Shown one piece after another: positions 26,564 to 35,577 of a stretch of DNA of 64,000 nucleotides. Numbering within the stretch: position 1 is the stretch's first letter; every line of letters begins with the position of its first letter. A program made the position numbers and the translations under genes. The stretch covers positions 223,553-287,552 of the forward strand of contig NZ_JAMQGM010000002.1 of the NCBI RefSeq assembly GCF_023703325.1, written 5' to 3'. The notes below the pieces were generated by a model. That model was not told the origin of the DNA. It made no database searches and saw only the letters and a list, made by a program, of their open reading frames with translations. The DNA comes from Streptomyces meridianus. Lineage in GTDB: Bacteria > Actinomycetota > Actinomycetes > Streptomycetales > Streptomycetaceae.

Positions 26564-27831
26564 GCACCGCGCCGCCGGAGCGTTCCGGCGTCGAGGGGCC
26601 GGACCGGTCGAGCGACGACGAGCCGCGGTTCCGCGACGCACTGCGCGGCCTGCCCGTCCGGGTGTGGATCATCAGTCTCGGCATCCTGGTCAACCAGGTC
26701 GGCAACTTCCTGCCCGTGTTCATCGTGCTCTACCTGACCGAGCGCGGCCATTCCGCCGGAGCCGCGGGGCTGGTGCTGGGCATCTCCGGGGTGGGCAAGG
26801 TGTTCGGCAACGCCGTCGGCGGTCACCTCGCCGACCGGATCGGCCGGCGATGGACCATCGTGCTGTCCGCCGTGACCACCTCCGGGCTGACCGCGGTCGT
26901 GCCGTTCCTCGAAGCGCTGCCGGTCATCGTCGCGGTGGTCGGTCTCATCGGCGTGACGTCGCAGATCTACCGGCCGGCCGCGGCCGCGGTGCTGGTCGAT
27001 TCCGTGGCGGCGACCGACCAGCACCGGCTGGCCGCCTTCGGGGTGTTCCGGTTCGCGATGAACATCGGCGCTGCGCTGGGCGGCGTCATCGGCGGTGTAC
27101 TGGCCGGCACCTCCTACGTGCTTCTCTTCACGGGCAACGCCGTCGCGTGCCTGCTGTTCGGGGTGGTCGTGGGGGCGCTGTTGCGGGATGCGCCCAAGCC
27201 GCGGCCCGGCCGGGACGACGCGGATCCGCGGGCGGACCGGGCGGTGGGGTACCGGCAGGTGTTCGCCGACCGCATCCTGGTGCGCTTCCTGCTGATGACC
27301 GTGTTCGCCGAGTTCGTCTACATCCAGTCCACCGTCGGCCTGCCCCTGCACGTCAGCCACGTGGGTCTGAGCGAGCGCGACTTCGGTCTCCTCATCGGGC
27401 TCAACGGTCTGCTGGTACTGGCCCTCGAGTTGCCCATCACCGGCGCGGTCTCCCGGTACCGGCCGGAGTACGTCCTGGCCATCGGCAACCTGATCACCGG
27501 CGCCGGTCTCGCACTGACCGGGTTCGCCACCGACATGGTGATGCTGGCGGCGACGGTGCTGCTCTGGACGTTCGGCGAGATGATGAACAGCTCCATCTCC
27601 CAGGCCTACGTGGGGAGTCTGGCTCCCCCGCACATGGTCGGCCGCTACCAAGGGTTGCACGGCGTCGCCTACACCATCGGTACGGGCACCGGACCGATCA
27701 TCGGCGGCGCCCTGTACGCGTTCGGCCCCTGGGCGCTGTGGGTCCTGATCGGCGCCGCCGGGCTGCTGTCCGCCCAGCTCGGTCTGCCGCGCCGCCGCGT
27801 GGCGCCCACCGTTCTCGCACCGGATTCCTGA
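26560..27831 (+). CDS. MFS transporter coupled to the ATP-grasp gene
   Basis: A 423-residue protein with about 12 membrane segments and the MFS signature GGHLADRIGRRW between segments 2 and 3. Start ATG overlaps the ATP-grasp stop (ATGA). By context it is probably the exporter of the ligase product; a BacD/BacE-like ligase-exporter pair from bacilysin biosynthesis is a functional analogy, not a claim of orthology. Confidence 0.88.
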   Translation: MSTAPPERSGVEGPDRSSDDEPRFRDALRGLPVRVWIISLGILVNQVGNFLPVFIVLYLTERGHSAGAAGLVLGISGVGKVFGNAVGGHLADRIGRRWTIVLSAVTTSGLTAVVPFLEALPVIVAVVGLIGVTSQIYRPAAAAVLVDSVAATDQHRLAAFGVFRFAMNIGAALGGVIGGVLAGTSYVLLFTGNAVACLLFGVVVGALLRDAPKPRPGRDDADPRADRAVGYRQVFADRILVRFLLMTVFAEFVYIQSTVGLPLHVSHVGLSERDFGLLIGLNGLLVLALELPITGAVSRYRPEYVLAIGNLITGAGLALTGFATDMVMLAATVLLWTFGEMMNSSISQAYVGSLAPPHMVGRYQGLHGVAYTIGTGTGPIIGGALYAFGPWALWVLIGAAGLLSAQLGLPRRRVAPTVLAPDS

Positions 27832-28252
27832 CCGGCATCGCCGCGGGCTTGACTCATCCACCCAAATCATTTGAACACCTGTTCGGATTATGCCAGTGTG
27901 GATTGCCACGCGGATGATGAACAACCTTGCGGATGGCGGCAGTTGGCCGCGCTCCGGAACGGGACCGATCGGATCGCCGGGACGACGAAGGCGGACTCCT
28001 CGGCGGTGCTCACGTCACGAGCGCGCCGCGCGGCGGGACAAGGAGAGTCACGAGGACAGCACACGAAGAGCACCACGCACGGCATCACCGACGTCGATCG
28101 CCCTGATCGACGCCATCGGAGGGCCCGGGCACACGCCTGCGGCGCATCGGATGCCCGTGGTCACCACAGCCGCAGCTGTGCCAGGGGCGTCGGACGTCCT
28201 GCCCTGGCTGCAGGCGGGAGCTCCCCGTGGTGACTGCGGAAGGAGAGGGAGC
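27832..28252. other. Intergenic region with a LexA-like palindrome
   Basis: About 420 bases without a convincing gene. A low-GC patch at 27865-27895 carries an SOS-box-like dyad. The open frames further on lack Streptomyces codon bias. Confidence 0.5.
27871..27886. promoter_or_regulatory. SOS-box-like palindrome
   Basis: TTGAACACCTGTTCGG contains the GAAC-N4-GTTC core of the actinobacterial/Bacillus-type LexA box and lies in an AT-rich promoter-like stretch. The nearest downstream gene is the small membrane protein at 28253, about 370 bases away, which is far for direct control. Confidence 0.35.
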
Positions 28253-28513
28253 ATGACGGTGGACGAGGAGACCGGCGCGAGCGTCGCGGTGGAACTGGAA
28301 AGGCTCCGCAGCTCGGTCGACGTCGGTTTCGCCACGACCCGCGGCAGCCTGGCCCTGTTGCTCCAGCGTGCCGACCAGATGGACAAGGTGCTGGAGGAAC
28401 ACGACAAGCGTCTCGAGGCACTGGAGCGCACCCGCTGGCCACTGCCGTCGCTGGCAGCCGTGACATCCTGCGTCGCCCTTGCGCTGGCGCTGTGGGAGAG
28501 CGCCGGCCGGTAG
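28253..28513 (+). CDS. Small coiled-coil membrane protein
   Basis: An 86-residue protein: acidic N-terminus, an amphipathic helix rich in Leu/Glu/Arg (about 10-62) and one C-terminal membrane segment (LAAVTSCVALALALW). GGAGAGGGAG lies before the ATG. The layout resembles small phage-derived membrane proteins or holin accessory proteins of Streptomyces tail-like gene clusters, but no other phage genes are near. Function unknown. Confidence 0.6.
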   Translation: MTVDEETGASVAVELERLRSSVDVGFATTRGSLALLLQRADQMDKVLEEHDKRLEALERTRWPLPSLAAVTSCVALALALWESAGR

Positions 28514-28616
28514 ATCTGCGGGAGACGGGGATGCGGAGGCCCTGCCCCGCACACCGTCCGCGGGCGGGACGCCGTCCGGACTCCTGCGGCCTGCCCGCCG
28601 CACCCCGTTGTTCGGC

Positions 28617-29534
28617 TCAGCTCCAGTTCGCCGTGGGCCCGCGCAACGGCCGGTAGGGAACCGGGCGTCCGGTGATCGAGTCGAGCAGGACGCGGTCGCC
28701 CACGGGTCGGTCCAGCTTCACCGTCACCTGCTGCGATATCGCCTGGTCAGTGCAGAGGCCGACGTCCTCCCGCTTCCTGACGGCGGACCACAGCACCACG
28801 CTGCCGCGGGTTTCCAGCACGCTCACCACCGCGCCGTCGTCGCAGGCACCGTGCAGCGCGTCGACGGTCACCGACCGCCCGTCCGGGGTTGTCCGGAAGA
28901 GCCCGTGGAGCGGAAGGCCGGGGACACCGCGGGCCCGCCTGATCGGCGGCTCGGGGAGTTTCGACGGGACGACAGCGGCCCGCTTGAGGGGGGAGTCATA
29001 GCCGTCGAGGGTGAACAGCCAGGCCGGGACGGTCGCCGGCCCGCGGCTGGTGGCCACGGTCATCTCACCCGGCTTCGCCCCGGTCACCGTGAGATGCGGC
29101 TTGCCGCGGGCGGGAGGGCCGGCCATGGACTCGTAGGACTCCTTCGCCCCGACGAGCGGCCGGGTGAGCGAATCACCTCCGGCCCAGGTCACCCGGCCGT
29201 CCTCGGGCCCGGTGCCGGGCAACGCGCCCCGCAGGACGAGCATGCGGCCCTGGAGGGCCCGCCTTTCGCCCTCGCTCCGGAGACCCCCGCGCGGCAGCTG
29301 GATCACGTCACCCAGGGGGTGGTAGCCCGCCCGCCACGCGGCAGCCGCCGCCGAACCGTCCCAGGCCGCGGCGACCTTTCGGGCACGCTGTGCCCGCGCC
29401 TTCGCGTCGGCGACGGCGTCCTGCCGACTGCCGGCCACCTGCTCGCTGCCGCAACCGGTGACGGTTCCCAGGCCGACGGCTGCCAGGACCAGCCCGACGA
29501 GCAGACCGGCCGTGCGCGATGCCCTGATGTGCAT
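28617..29534 (-). CDS. Lipoprotein of unknown function
   Basis: A 305-residue exported protein. The signal peptide ends in a lipobox (GTVTGC), giving a membrane-anchored lipoprotein. The rest is soluble with no recognised domain; two further cysteines (HGACDD, VGLCTD) may form a disulfide. The ATG at 29534 has GGGAGG 5 bases before it; the frame is open upstream but does not look coding. It may pair with the membrane protein gene upstream on the same strand. Confidence 0.75.
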   Translation of the reverse strand: MHIRASRTAGLLVGLVLAAVGLGTVTGCGSEQVAGSRQDAVADAKARAQRARKVAAAWDGSAAAAAWRAGYHPLGDVIQLPRGGLRSEGERRALQGRMLVLRGALPGTGPEDGRVTWAGGDSLTRPLVGAKESYESMAGPPARGKPHLTVTGAKPGEMTVATSRGPATVPAWLFTLDGYDSPLKRAAVVPSKLPEPPIRRARGVPGLPLHGLFRTTPDGRSVTVDALHGACDDGAVVSVLETRGSVVLWSAVRKREDVGLCTDQAISQQVTVKLDRPVGDRVLLDSITGRPVPYRPLRGPTANWS

Positions 29535-29816
29535 GTGACCTCCCGAAAGGCGGCGAAGAACACTGTCGGTCCTGTGGGGCGGCCGGGCGGACACCCTCCA
29601 GTCAGTGCGCGCCCTTGGAACGAGGCCCACGCCCCGTGAATCCAACGCTCTCTCAACTCCGGAATCTCCGACTCCGGCGATCGGCGTTCGATTCGCGGAC
29701 GGCGGGCCCAACGTGCCTCGCGGCGACCGCGCTGCGGCTCTCGAGGCGGCCGGTCCGCTCTCCGTCGTACGACCACTCCCCCGGCCGTCCGCCGGCGCCG
29801 CGCCGGGGGCTGTGCG

Positions 29817-30776
29817 TCAGTCGGTGCCGCGCAGTGCACGCCTGCGGTCGTGCAGGACCAGCAGCAGGACCATGCCCGTCATCACGCCGAGGATCGCGCC
29901 GCCACCCCGGGCGAGCGCTCCCGCGACGGGGAGTTCGGGAGAGGGCTGCTGCATGTCGGTGAGGGTGAGCAGGCTGTAGAAGCTGTAGGAGAACAGCATG
30001 CCGGACGAGACCCATGCGGCAGCCATCGGCGGGAGGAACCTGCGGGCACCGCGGCGGGTGGCCAGAACCAGGATGCCCCAGGCGCCGGCGAGGGCCCAGA
30101 GGGCCGTGCTCAGTGACAGCATGCGCCACCACAGGTCACGGTGGTCCAGCTCGGTCCCGTCCAGTCCGAGGGTGCCGCCCGCGGCCCAGAAGACCTTGAC
30201 GCAGGCGAGCACGACGCAACCGAAGGCGATCAACCTGGCCAGTGGCACCTGCAAGTGGCGTGTACTGCCCACGGGTTCGGCGTACGCGAGCGGTCCTCCC
30301 AGGGCTTCGGGCCAGCGCGCCGTGGTGTAACCGGCCAGCGCGACCGGCAGGCCGACCCCGATCCCGACCAGCGAGATCATCACGAGAACCTGTTCGTAGA
30401 CCCAGAAGTCAGGGGATCCGGCGTCCTGGTCGCGGTTCATGGCAGCCGGGCCGAGCACCGGCGCCACCAGCAGCATCGGTACGAGCAGACCGGTGCCCAC
30501 CCATACGGGCAGGCCCACCAGCCAGGCGGGCAGGCGTTCGCCCCAGGGTCTGGAGAACGCCATGGCCAGGAAGATGCCGACGGCGGCGAGGAAGGCGGTC
30601 GCCGCGTTGATCGCACGCCAGTCGGCGCCGCCCATGTCTCCCGTGGGAACGAAGAGGCCGAAGGACCAGACGATTTTGATGAGCAGATACGGTGTCACCG
30701 CCAGTGCGGCCGTCAGGCCGCCGATTCTGCGGAGTTTCGTCAATCGGCCGGTCTGGTTGTCTGCCCCCGTGGTCAT
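29817..30776 (-). CDS. Multi-pass membrane protein of unknown function
   Basis: A 319-residue protein with about eight hydrophobic segments, no signal peptide and no catalytic motif I recognise. It is on the same strand as the lipoprotein gene and 282 bases upstream of it. Confidence 0.7.
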   Translation of the reverse strand: MTTGADNQTGRLTKLRRIGGLTAALAVTPYLLIKIVWSFGLFVPTGDMGGADWRAINAATAFLAAVGIFLAMAFSRPWGERLPAWLVGLPVWVGTGLLVPMLLVAPVLGPAAMNRDQDAGSPDFWVYEQVLVMISLVGIGVGLPVALAGYTTARWPEALGGPLAYAEPVGSTRHLQVPLARLIAFGCVVLACVKVFWAAGGTLGLDGTELDHRDLWWRMLSLSTALWALAGAWGILVLATRRGARRFLPPMAAAWVSSGMLFSYSFYSLLTLTDMQQPSPELPVAGALARGGGAILGVMTGMVLLLVLHDRRRALRGTD

Positions 30777-31124
30777 GTCCGGAATGCTAGCGATGCCCGC
30801 CGGCTCGCGGTGAGTTTTTTTCTACGCCCTGGACGGCCTCTCCCCCACCGTTGTTCGCTCCCGGTCCTGGCCCGGGTGGGGGCCGAGCACCTCGAGGTAT
30901 TCGCGCGAGTTGCCGACGGTGCTCCGATGTCGTGCCATGGAGGAGTCCGGGCGGTCGAACATCTTCGAACGCCGAATCGACACGCGTGGGCAGCTGACAG
31001 AGGTCTCGTGTCGCCTTCTGTCGCAGTGCCTGCCGGATATCTCCGGTGCCCGCGCGTCGATCCCAGGCAAGGGAACCCGAGGTGTGCCGCGTCCGCGGCA
31101 CACAGCGGGCAGGGAGGACGTCCG
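30777..31124. other. Divergent promoter region before the sortase operon
   Basis: About 350 bases between divergent genes. It contains a run of seven T (30815-30821), rare in this genome, and short GC-rich repeats. No gene or known regulatory motif was found. Confidence 0.5.
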
Positions 31125-31961
31125 ATGAGGTACTCGCGCAGCGCCACGGCCGTGGCCGCAGGACTCGGAACACTCGCCCTCGCTCTCTCCGCGGCAGCCC
31201 CCGCCGTTGCCGAGAGCACACAGGCCGAAGCGGAGAAGGCCGACGTCTCGGTCTTCCACGCTGTCCCGGGGCTCACCGTGGACGTGTACGCCAACGGCAA
31301 GAAACTGCTCCCCGACTTCAAACCCGGCACCCTGACCGCTCCGCAACCGCTGGCGTCCGGCAGCTACGACATCAAGGTGTTCAAGGCCGGCGCCGATCCG
31401 CAGGGCAAGCCGGCCATCGAGAAGCAGGTGGAGATCCCGGCGGGCGCCAACGCCACCCTGGTCGCCCACCTGACGGCGGACGGCTCCCCGACCCTCGACG
31501 CATACGTCAACGACACGTCGAAGGTCGCACAGGGCAAAGCGCGGCTGACCGTGCGCCACGTGGCGGCGGCACCTGCCGTGGACGTGCGGGCCGACGGCAC
31601 CCCCGTCTTCAAGGGACTGGTGAACCCCAAGGAGGCAACCGCAGAGGTTCCGGCCGGCAGCATCAACGCCGACGTGGTACTGGCGGGCACGGCCGACGTG
31701 GTCATAGGCCCCGCCGAGCTCAACCTGAAGGCGGGCACCAGCACGGTGGTGTATGCCTGGGGCAGCGCCCAGGACAAGAACCTCGCGCTGAAGGTGCAGA
31801 ACCTCGGCACCGGGCAGACTCCTCCGGGTGTCAGCGGTGGTGAGGGCGACGCCATGGCCGACCGCGGAAACGCGGTGACGTGGGCGGCCTGGGGCGCGCT
31901 GGGCACCGCCGCCCTGGCGGGCGCGCTCGTCGTCCGCCGCCGGTCCGCACAGCGCGACTGA
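31125..31961 (+). CDS. Secreted DUF4397 protein with C-terminal membrane anchor
   Basis: A 278-residue cell-envelope protein. A signal peptide (about 1-29, ending AVAES) is followed by DUF4397-like beta repeats (VSVFHAVPGLTVDVYANG, LTVRHVAAAPAVDVRADG) and a C-terminal hydrophobic segment with a positively charged end (GALVVRRRSAQRD). GGAGG lies before the ATG. Its stop overlaps the start of a class F sortase gene (TGATG), a common Streptomyces pair. Confidence 0.88.
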   Translation: MRYSRSATAVAAGLGTLALALSAAAPAVAESTQAEAEKADVSVFHAVPGLTVDVYANGKKLLPDFKPGTLTAPQPLASGSYDIKVFKAGADPQGKPAIEKQVEIPAGANATLVAHLTADGSPTLDAYVNDTSKVAQGKARLTVRHVAAAPAVDVRADGTPVFKGLVNPKEATAEVPAGSINADVVLAGTADVVIGPAELNLKAGTSTVVYAWGSAQDKNLALKVQNLGTGQTPPGVSGGEGDAMADRGNAVTWAAWGALGTAALAGALVVRRRSAQRD

Positions 31962-32746
31962 TGCCGCAGCGCTCGTCGCGCCGGTCGGCGTCGCGTGGAG
32001 CGGCAGCCAGGCGTCCCGGCCCGTCCCGGAGGACCGGGACGGGACGGGACGGGCCGGGACCAGCCGGGACGGGCCGCCGACCGGGCGGCGGGATCCGGCG
32101 GGTGCCGAGCGCCCGGAGCACGTCATGGATCCTGGCGGCCGTCGCGGCGATCTGCCTGGCCGTCGCGGCGACTCTGCTCCTGACACCGTCCGGTTCCCCG
32201 TCGCCTGCGGATTTCGGGTCCGTCCCCACTGCGGCACGGCCGGGCACCGAGGTCCGCGACCCGCCGTCACAGGACGCCGGCCGGAAGGTCGAGCCCGGGG
32301 AGGCGGCGCCGTCACGTGTCCGGATCCCCCGCGTCGGTCTGGAGGCCGAAGTGGTGTCCGTGGGCCTCGGCGCCAACGGCGACGTGGCCGTCCCCGGTGA
32401 TCCCGCACAGGTCGGCTGGTACCGCCGGGGGCCGGCCCCCGGGGACCGCACGGGGTCGGCCGTCCTGGCCGGGCACGTCGACTCCGAGACCGATCGGCTG
32501 GGAGCACTGGCGGCGCTGTACGACGTCCGGGCCGGCGACCCGGTGACGGTCGAACGGAAGCGCGGGAAGCCGCTGCGCTACCAGGTCGTCGCACGTCAGC
32601 TCGTTCCCAGGGACCGGCTGCCCGAGCACCTGTTCCGCGCGGACGGGCCACCGGTACTGACCTTGATCACGTGTGCGCCCCCTTACGACCGTGAACAAGG
32701 CGGCTACCAGAACAACCTCGTCGTCTCGGCGCGACCGGTGCGCTGA
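31961..32746 (+). CDS. Class F sortase
   Basis: A 261-residue transpeptidase-like protein with an N-terminal membrane anchor (about 55-75) after a basic cytoplasmic tail. The catalytic His is in VLAGHVDS and the catalytic Cys in TLITCAPP; the usual Arg follows in the LVVSAR strand. Class F sortases of actinobacteria have few defined substrates; the DUF4397 protein with a membrane-spanning tail is the obvious partner. Coupled by a one-base overlap. Confidence 0.92.
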   Translation: MPQRSSRRSASRGAAARRPGPSRRTGTGRDGPGPAGTGRRPGGGIRRVPSARSTSWILAAVAAICLAVAATLLLTPSGSPSPADFGSVPTAARPGTEVRDPPSQDAGRKVEPGEAAPSRVRIPRVGLEAEVVSVGLGANGDVAVPGDPAQVGWYRRGPAPGDRTGSAVLAGHVDSETDRLGALAALYDVRAGDPVTVERKRGKPLRYQVVARQLVPRDRLPEHLFRADGPPVLTLITCAPPYDREQGGYQNNLVVSARPVR

Positions 32747-32926
32747 CGAACCCGCGGCCACCGCTCGCGCCGCGATGTCGGGCGGAGCGCGCACCCACGC
32801 CGTGCGAAGGACCGAAGGAAGCGGCCCCCGGACGGCACCCGGGCGGGCGACGGCGACGGACCGCAGAGGCAGTCAACGGCATCGCCCCACAAGGAGGTTG
32901 ACGGTCGTGGCGTGAGCGCGGAGAGC

Positions 32927-32941
32927 AGGACGGATCGTCCT
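32927..32941. promoter_or_regulatory. Inverted repeat upstream of the heliorhodopsin gene
   Basis: AGGACG-GAT-CGTCCT is a perfect 6-bp dyad 50 bases before the start codon, downstream of a -35-like TTGACG at 32898. It is a candidate operator. Confidence 0.35.
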
Positions 32942-32991
32942 CGCTTCGCCCGGACCTCACGAAGCCCTCGGGAAAGGCGGCTCAGCATCCC

Positions 32992-33774
32992 ATGACGGAA
33001 AATGAAACCGTGCCGGCGGCTCCGGGTGTGACGCGGGAACGCCTGGCCACCCTCCGCGTCTGGAACCTGGGGCTCACGGCGCTTCACCTGTTCCAGGCCG
33101 TGGTGATCGTCCTGCTCTCCGAGGGCTTCTCCGTCACGGTCACCTCCTCCTTCCCGCAGGGGCCTCCGGGAAGTGCGGCGCCTGCCCCGGAACCGCTCTT
33201 CCGGGTATCGATCGGCTGGGCCGTCGCCGTATTCCTCTTGCTGGCGGCGCTCGACCACCTCCTGACCGCCACGGTCTTCCGCCGGACCTACGAGCGGGAC
33301 CTGAGGCGCGGCATCAACCGGTTCCGCTGGACCGAGTACGCCCTGAGCGCCACCTTGATGATCGTCCTGATCAGCTTCTACGCGGGCATCACCGGCTTCA
33401 ACACCCTCCTCGTCATCGCCGGAGCGAACATCGCCATGATCCTCTTCGGATGGGTCGAGGAGCTGATGAATCCGCCGGGCCGCATGCGGACCACGATGCT
33501 TCCGTTCTGGTTCGGCACGCTGGTGGGGCTGACCCCTTGGGCCTCGGTCGTCTTCAACGTCGCCGGTTCCGGGACCGTGCCCGGATTCGTGTACGGCATC
33601 GTCGCAGCCCAGGCCGTGCTCTTCTTCAGCTTCGGACTGAACCAGTGGCTCCAGTACCGAGGTGTGGGCAGATGGGCCGACTACGCCTACGGCGAGAAGG
33701 GGTACCTGATGCTGAGCCTGGTCGCGAAGTCCCTGCTGGCCTGGCAGATCTTCGCTGGATCGCTGTCCGGCTGA
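32992..33774 (+). CDS. Heliorhodopsin
   Basis: A 260-residue seven-helix membrane protein. It matches the heliorhodopsin family rather than type-1 pump rhodopsins: the helix C counterion region RWTEYALSATLM (E115), the retinal Schiff-base lysine K246 in helix G within LSLVAKSLLAWQIF, and His residues H32 (LHLFQ) and H89 (LDHLL) where the family has its conserved histidines. In this family the N-terminus faces the cytoplasm, opposite to other rhodopsins, and no ion transport is reported for most members. No retinal or carotenoid genes are present in the window, so the chromophore must come from elsewhere. It is the last gene before convergent sequence and is probably monocistronic. Confidence 0.88.
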   Translation: MTENETVPAAPGVTRERLATLRVWNLGLTALHLFQAVVIVLLSEGFSVTVTSSFPQGPPGSAAPAPEPLFRVSIGWAVAVFLLLAALDHLLTATVFRRTYERDLRRGINRFRWTEYALSATLMIVLISFYAGITGFNTLLVIAGANIAMILFGWVEELMNPPGRMRTTMLPFWFGTLVGLTPWASVVFNVAGSGTVPGFVYGIVAAQAVLFFSFGLNQWLQYRGVGRWADYAYGEKGYLMLSLVAKSLLAWQIFAGSLSG

Positions 33775-33965
33775 GCACCGCCCCGGCGCAACTCCGCCCG
33801 AGGGCACAGCCGCAGAGCGCCCACGGGCTTGTCGCACCGCGGGAGCGGCGTGACGGTGTCGGGGCCGGGCAGGCGCCGTGGACGGCCCGGCGAGCGCGGT
33901 TGCTGCGGCGGCTGCTGGTCGTCCCTTCCCGGCCGGAATTCCGCCCCGCGGCGATCACCTGCGAC

Positions 33966-34442
33966 TCAGTAACCGCGGGCTCCTTGCCGGGGCAGGACCG
34001 CCCACATCCGGGTACCGCCGCCCGGCTCGCGCGCCTTGCCGAAGCCCCACTCGCCGCCACAGGTCCGGACGACGCGGGCCAGGAGCCGCAGCGCCGACCG
34101 GCGGCGGGCGTCGCAGGCGGCGGCGAGGCGGGGATGGGTGTGACGGGGGTGCGCATCGTGGACGATCACGCGCAGGGCGTCGTCCCGGTAGCGGAGTGAG
34201 ACGTACACCTCGGCCGTCGACGCGAACCGGCAGGCGCAGGCTGTCAGTTCGCCGACGACCTGGACGGCCGGGTCCGTGAGGCCGTCCAGGCCGTGGGCCC
34301 GGAGGACGGCCCGGACCGTGGACCGGGCGATGGCCGGCCCGGAGAGAGCGGCGGGCAGGGTGAGGCTGTAGGCGACGGACTCGGGGTCGGGCGGTGCGGC
34401 GTCCTCGACGGCATCGCGGCAGGACGACAGGGTCAGGGGCAT
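33966..34442 (-). CDS. RsbW-like HATPase protein of a WhiJ/AbaA-type triad
   Basis: A 158-residue HATPase_c-type protein. N box: VQVVGELTACACRFA; G box region: LRLLARVVRTCGGEWGFG. The ATG at 34442 begins MPLTLSSC. It is divergent from an XRE regulator and DUF397 gene, an arrangement repeated many times in Streptomyces genomes (including the abaA and whiJ loci), where these proteins influence differentiation and antibiotic production. Asn of the N box is replaced, so ATP binding is uncertain. Confidence 0.85.
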   Translation of the reverse strand: MPLTLSSCRDAVEDAAPPDPESVAYSLTLPAALSGPAIARSTVRAVLRAHGLDGLTDPAVQVVGELTACACRFASTAEVYVSLRYRDDALRVIVHDAHPRHTHPRLAAACDARRRSALRLLARVVRTCGGEWGFGKAREPGGGTRMWAVLPRQGARGY

Positions 34443-34715
34443 GACGAACTCCCTTGTTCGCACGGCGGAGTGATCGCGCTCGCGGCTGCTGTGAGCAGTG
34501 GCCTGTCTCCCTGAACGCGGGCCCACCCCTCCCAGGGCAGGAGCCACCGGGCAGGCGCGCGTGATGCACTTCAACTCATTTGCGTGAGCGCTGCGTTACT
34601 TACTGTAGGGCATGCGAGGGGCAATTTTGCCCCTTCGAAATCAAAGAGGTTCGCCCGTCCATGCACGACGAGCCTGAAAGCGGCAGACTGCCTCCGAGCC
34701 TCAGAGAGGACGGGC

Positions 34716-35567
34716 ATGGCTGCGAGGACATCACCGACGGAGCGCCAGCGGAGACTGGGAGCAGAGGTTCGCAGGATGCGTACGGCGGCAGGGATGTCAG
34801 CCGAGGCAGCCGCAGGCCTGCTGGGGGTCGATCGCGGCAAGATCTCCAATATCGAGTCCGGGACACGGCCGATCAGCCCGGACCGTTTGCGCACCCTCGC
34901 CTACAACTGCGCCTGCCAGGACGATGATTACGTCGAAGCGCTGGTGCGCATGGCCGATCCGGGCGTTCGCGGCTGGTGGGAGAGGTACCGAGGCAGTCTT
35001 CCGCCCGGTTTGCTGGACATCGCCGAACTCGAATGCCACGCGGCACGTATGCGGACCGCGCACTCCGTCCACATCCCCGGCCTTCTTCAGACGAGTGATC
35101 ACGCAACCGCCGTCTTCCGTGCGGTGGTTCCCGCGCTTCCCGAAAACGAGGTCTCACTGCGCCTGGCACAGCGCTTGGAACGGCAGCAGATCCTCGAGGG
35201 GAAGCACGCACCTGAGTACGTCGGGATCGTGCACGAAGCGGCTCTCCGCATGCAGTTCGGCGGGCGGAAGGTGGCCCGTGCCCAGCTGGAGCAGTTGCTC
35301 ACTGTCTCCGAGGGTGGGCGCGTGATCCTGCGCGTCATCCCCTTCGAAGCGGGCGCGTTTCCGGGAGCGGGCCAGACCGTCAACTACGTCGAAGGCCCGG
35401 TCCCACAGCTCGACACGGTTCAGGTGGACAGCACACACGGCCCGGAATTCCTCTACCAGGAAGCTCAGTTGGGGAAATACCGCGCTCAACTTGACTGGAT
35501 GGAGCGAATCGCTCTCGCGCCGGGTACATCACGGGACTTCATCCACAGCATCGCTCAACGACTCTGA
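34716..35567 (+). CDS. WhiJ-like XRE regulator with DUF5753 domain
   Basis: A 283-residue regulator. The N-terminal helix-turn-helix (AEAAAGLLGVDRGKISNIESG) is followed by a DUF5753 ligand-like domain (IPGLLQTSDHATAVFRA, VVHEAALRMQFGG-like, LRVIPFEAGA). ATG 34716 (MAARTSPTERQRR) is preceded by GAGAGGA. It is followed after 10 bases by a DUF397 gene and divergent from the HATPase gene. In the WhiJ family the small DUF397 protein modulates the regulator. Confidence 0.92.
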   Translation: MAARTSPTERQRRLGAEVRRMRTAAGMSAEAAAGLLGVDRGKISNIESGTRPISPDRLRTLAYNCACQDDDYVEALVRMADPGVRGWWERYRGSLPPGLLDIAELECHAARMRTAHSVHIPGLLQTSDHATAVFRAVVPALPENEVSLRLAQRLERQQILEGKHAPEYVGIVHEAALRMQFGGRKVARAQLEQLLTVSEGGRVILRVIPFEAGAFPGAGQTVNYVEGPVPQLDTVQVDSTHGPEFLYQEAQLGKYRAQLDWMERIALAPGTSRDFIHSIAQRL

Positions 35568-35577
35568 AGGAGGACGA

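Noticed and set aside
26245..27924. 559-codon minus-strand frame opposite the MFS gene
   Set aside because: Antisense shadow; the plus-strand MFS has clear membrane helices and the MFS motif.
30815..30821. Run of seven T, terminator-like
   Set aside because: No clear stem precedes it and no gene ends there on the plus strand; on the minus strand it lies upstream of a gene.
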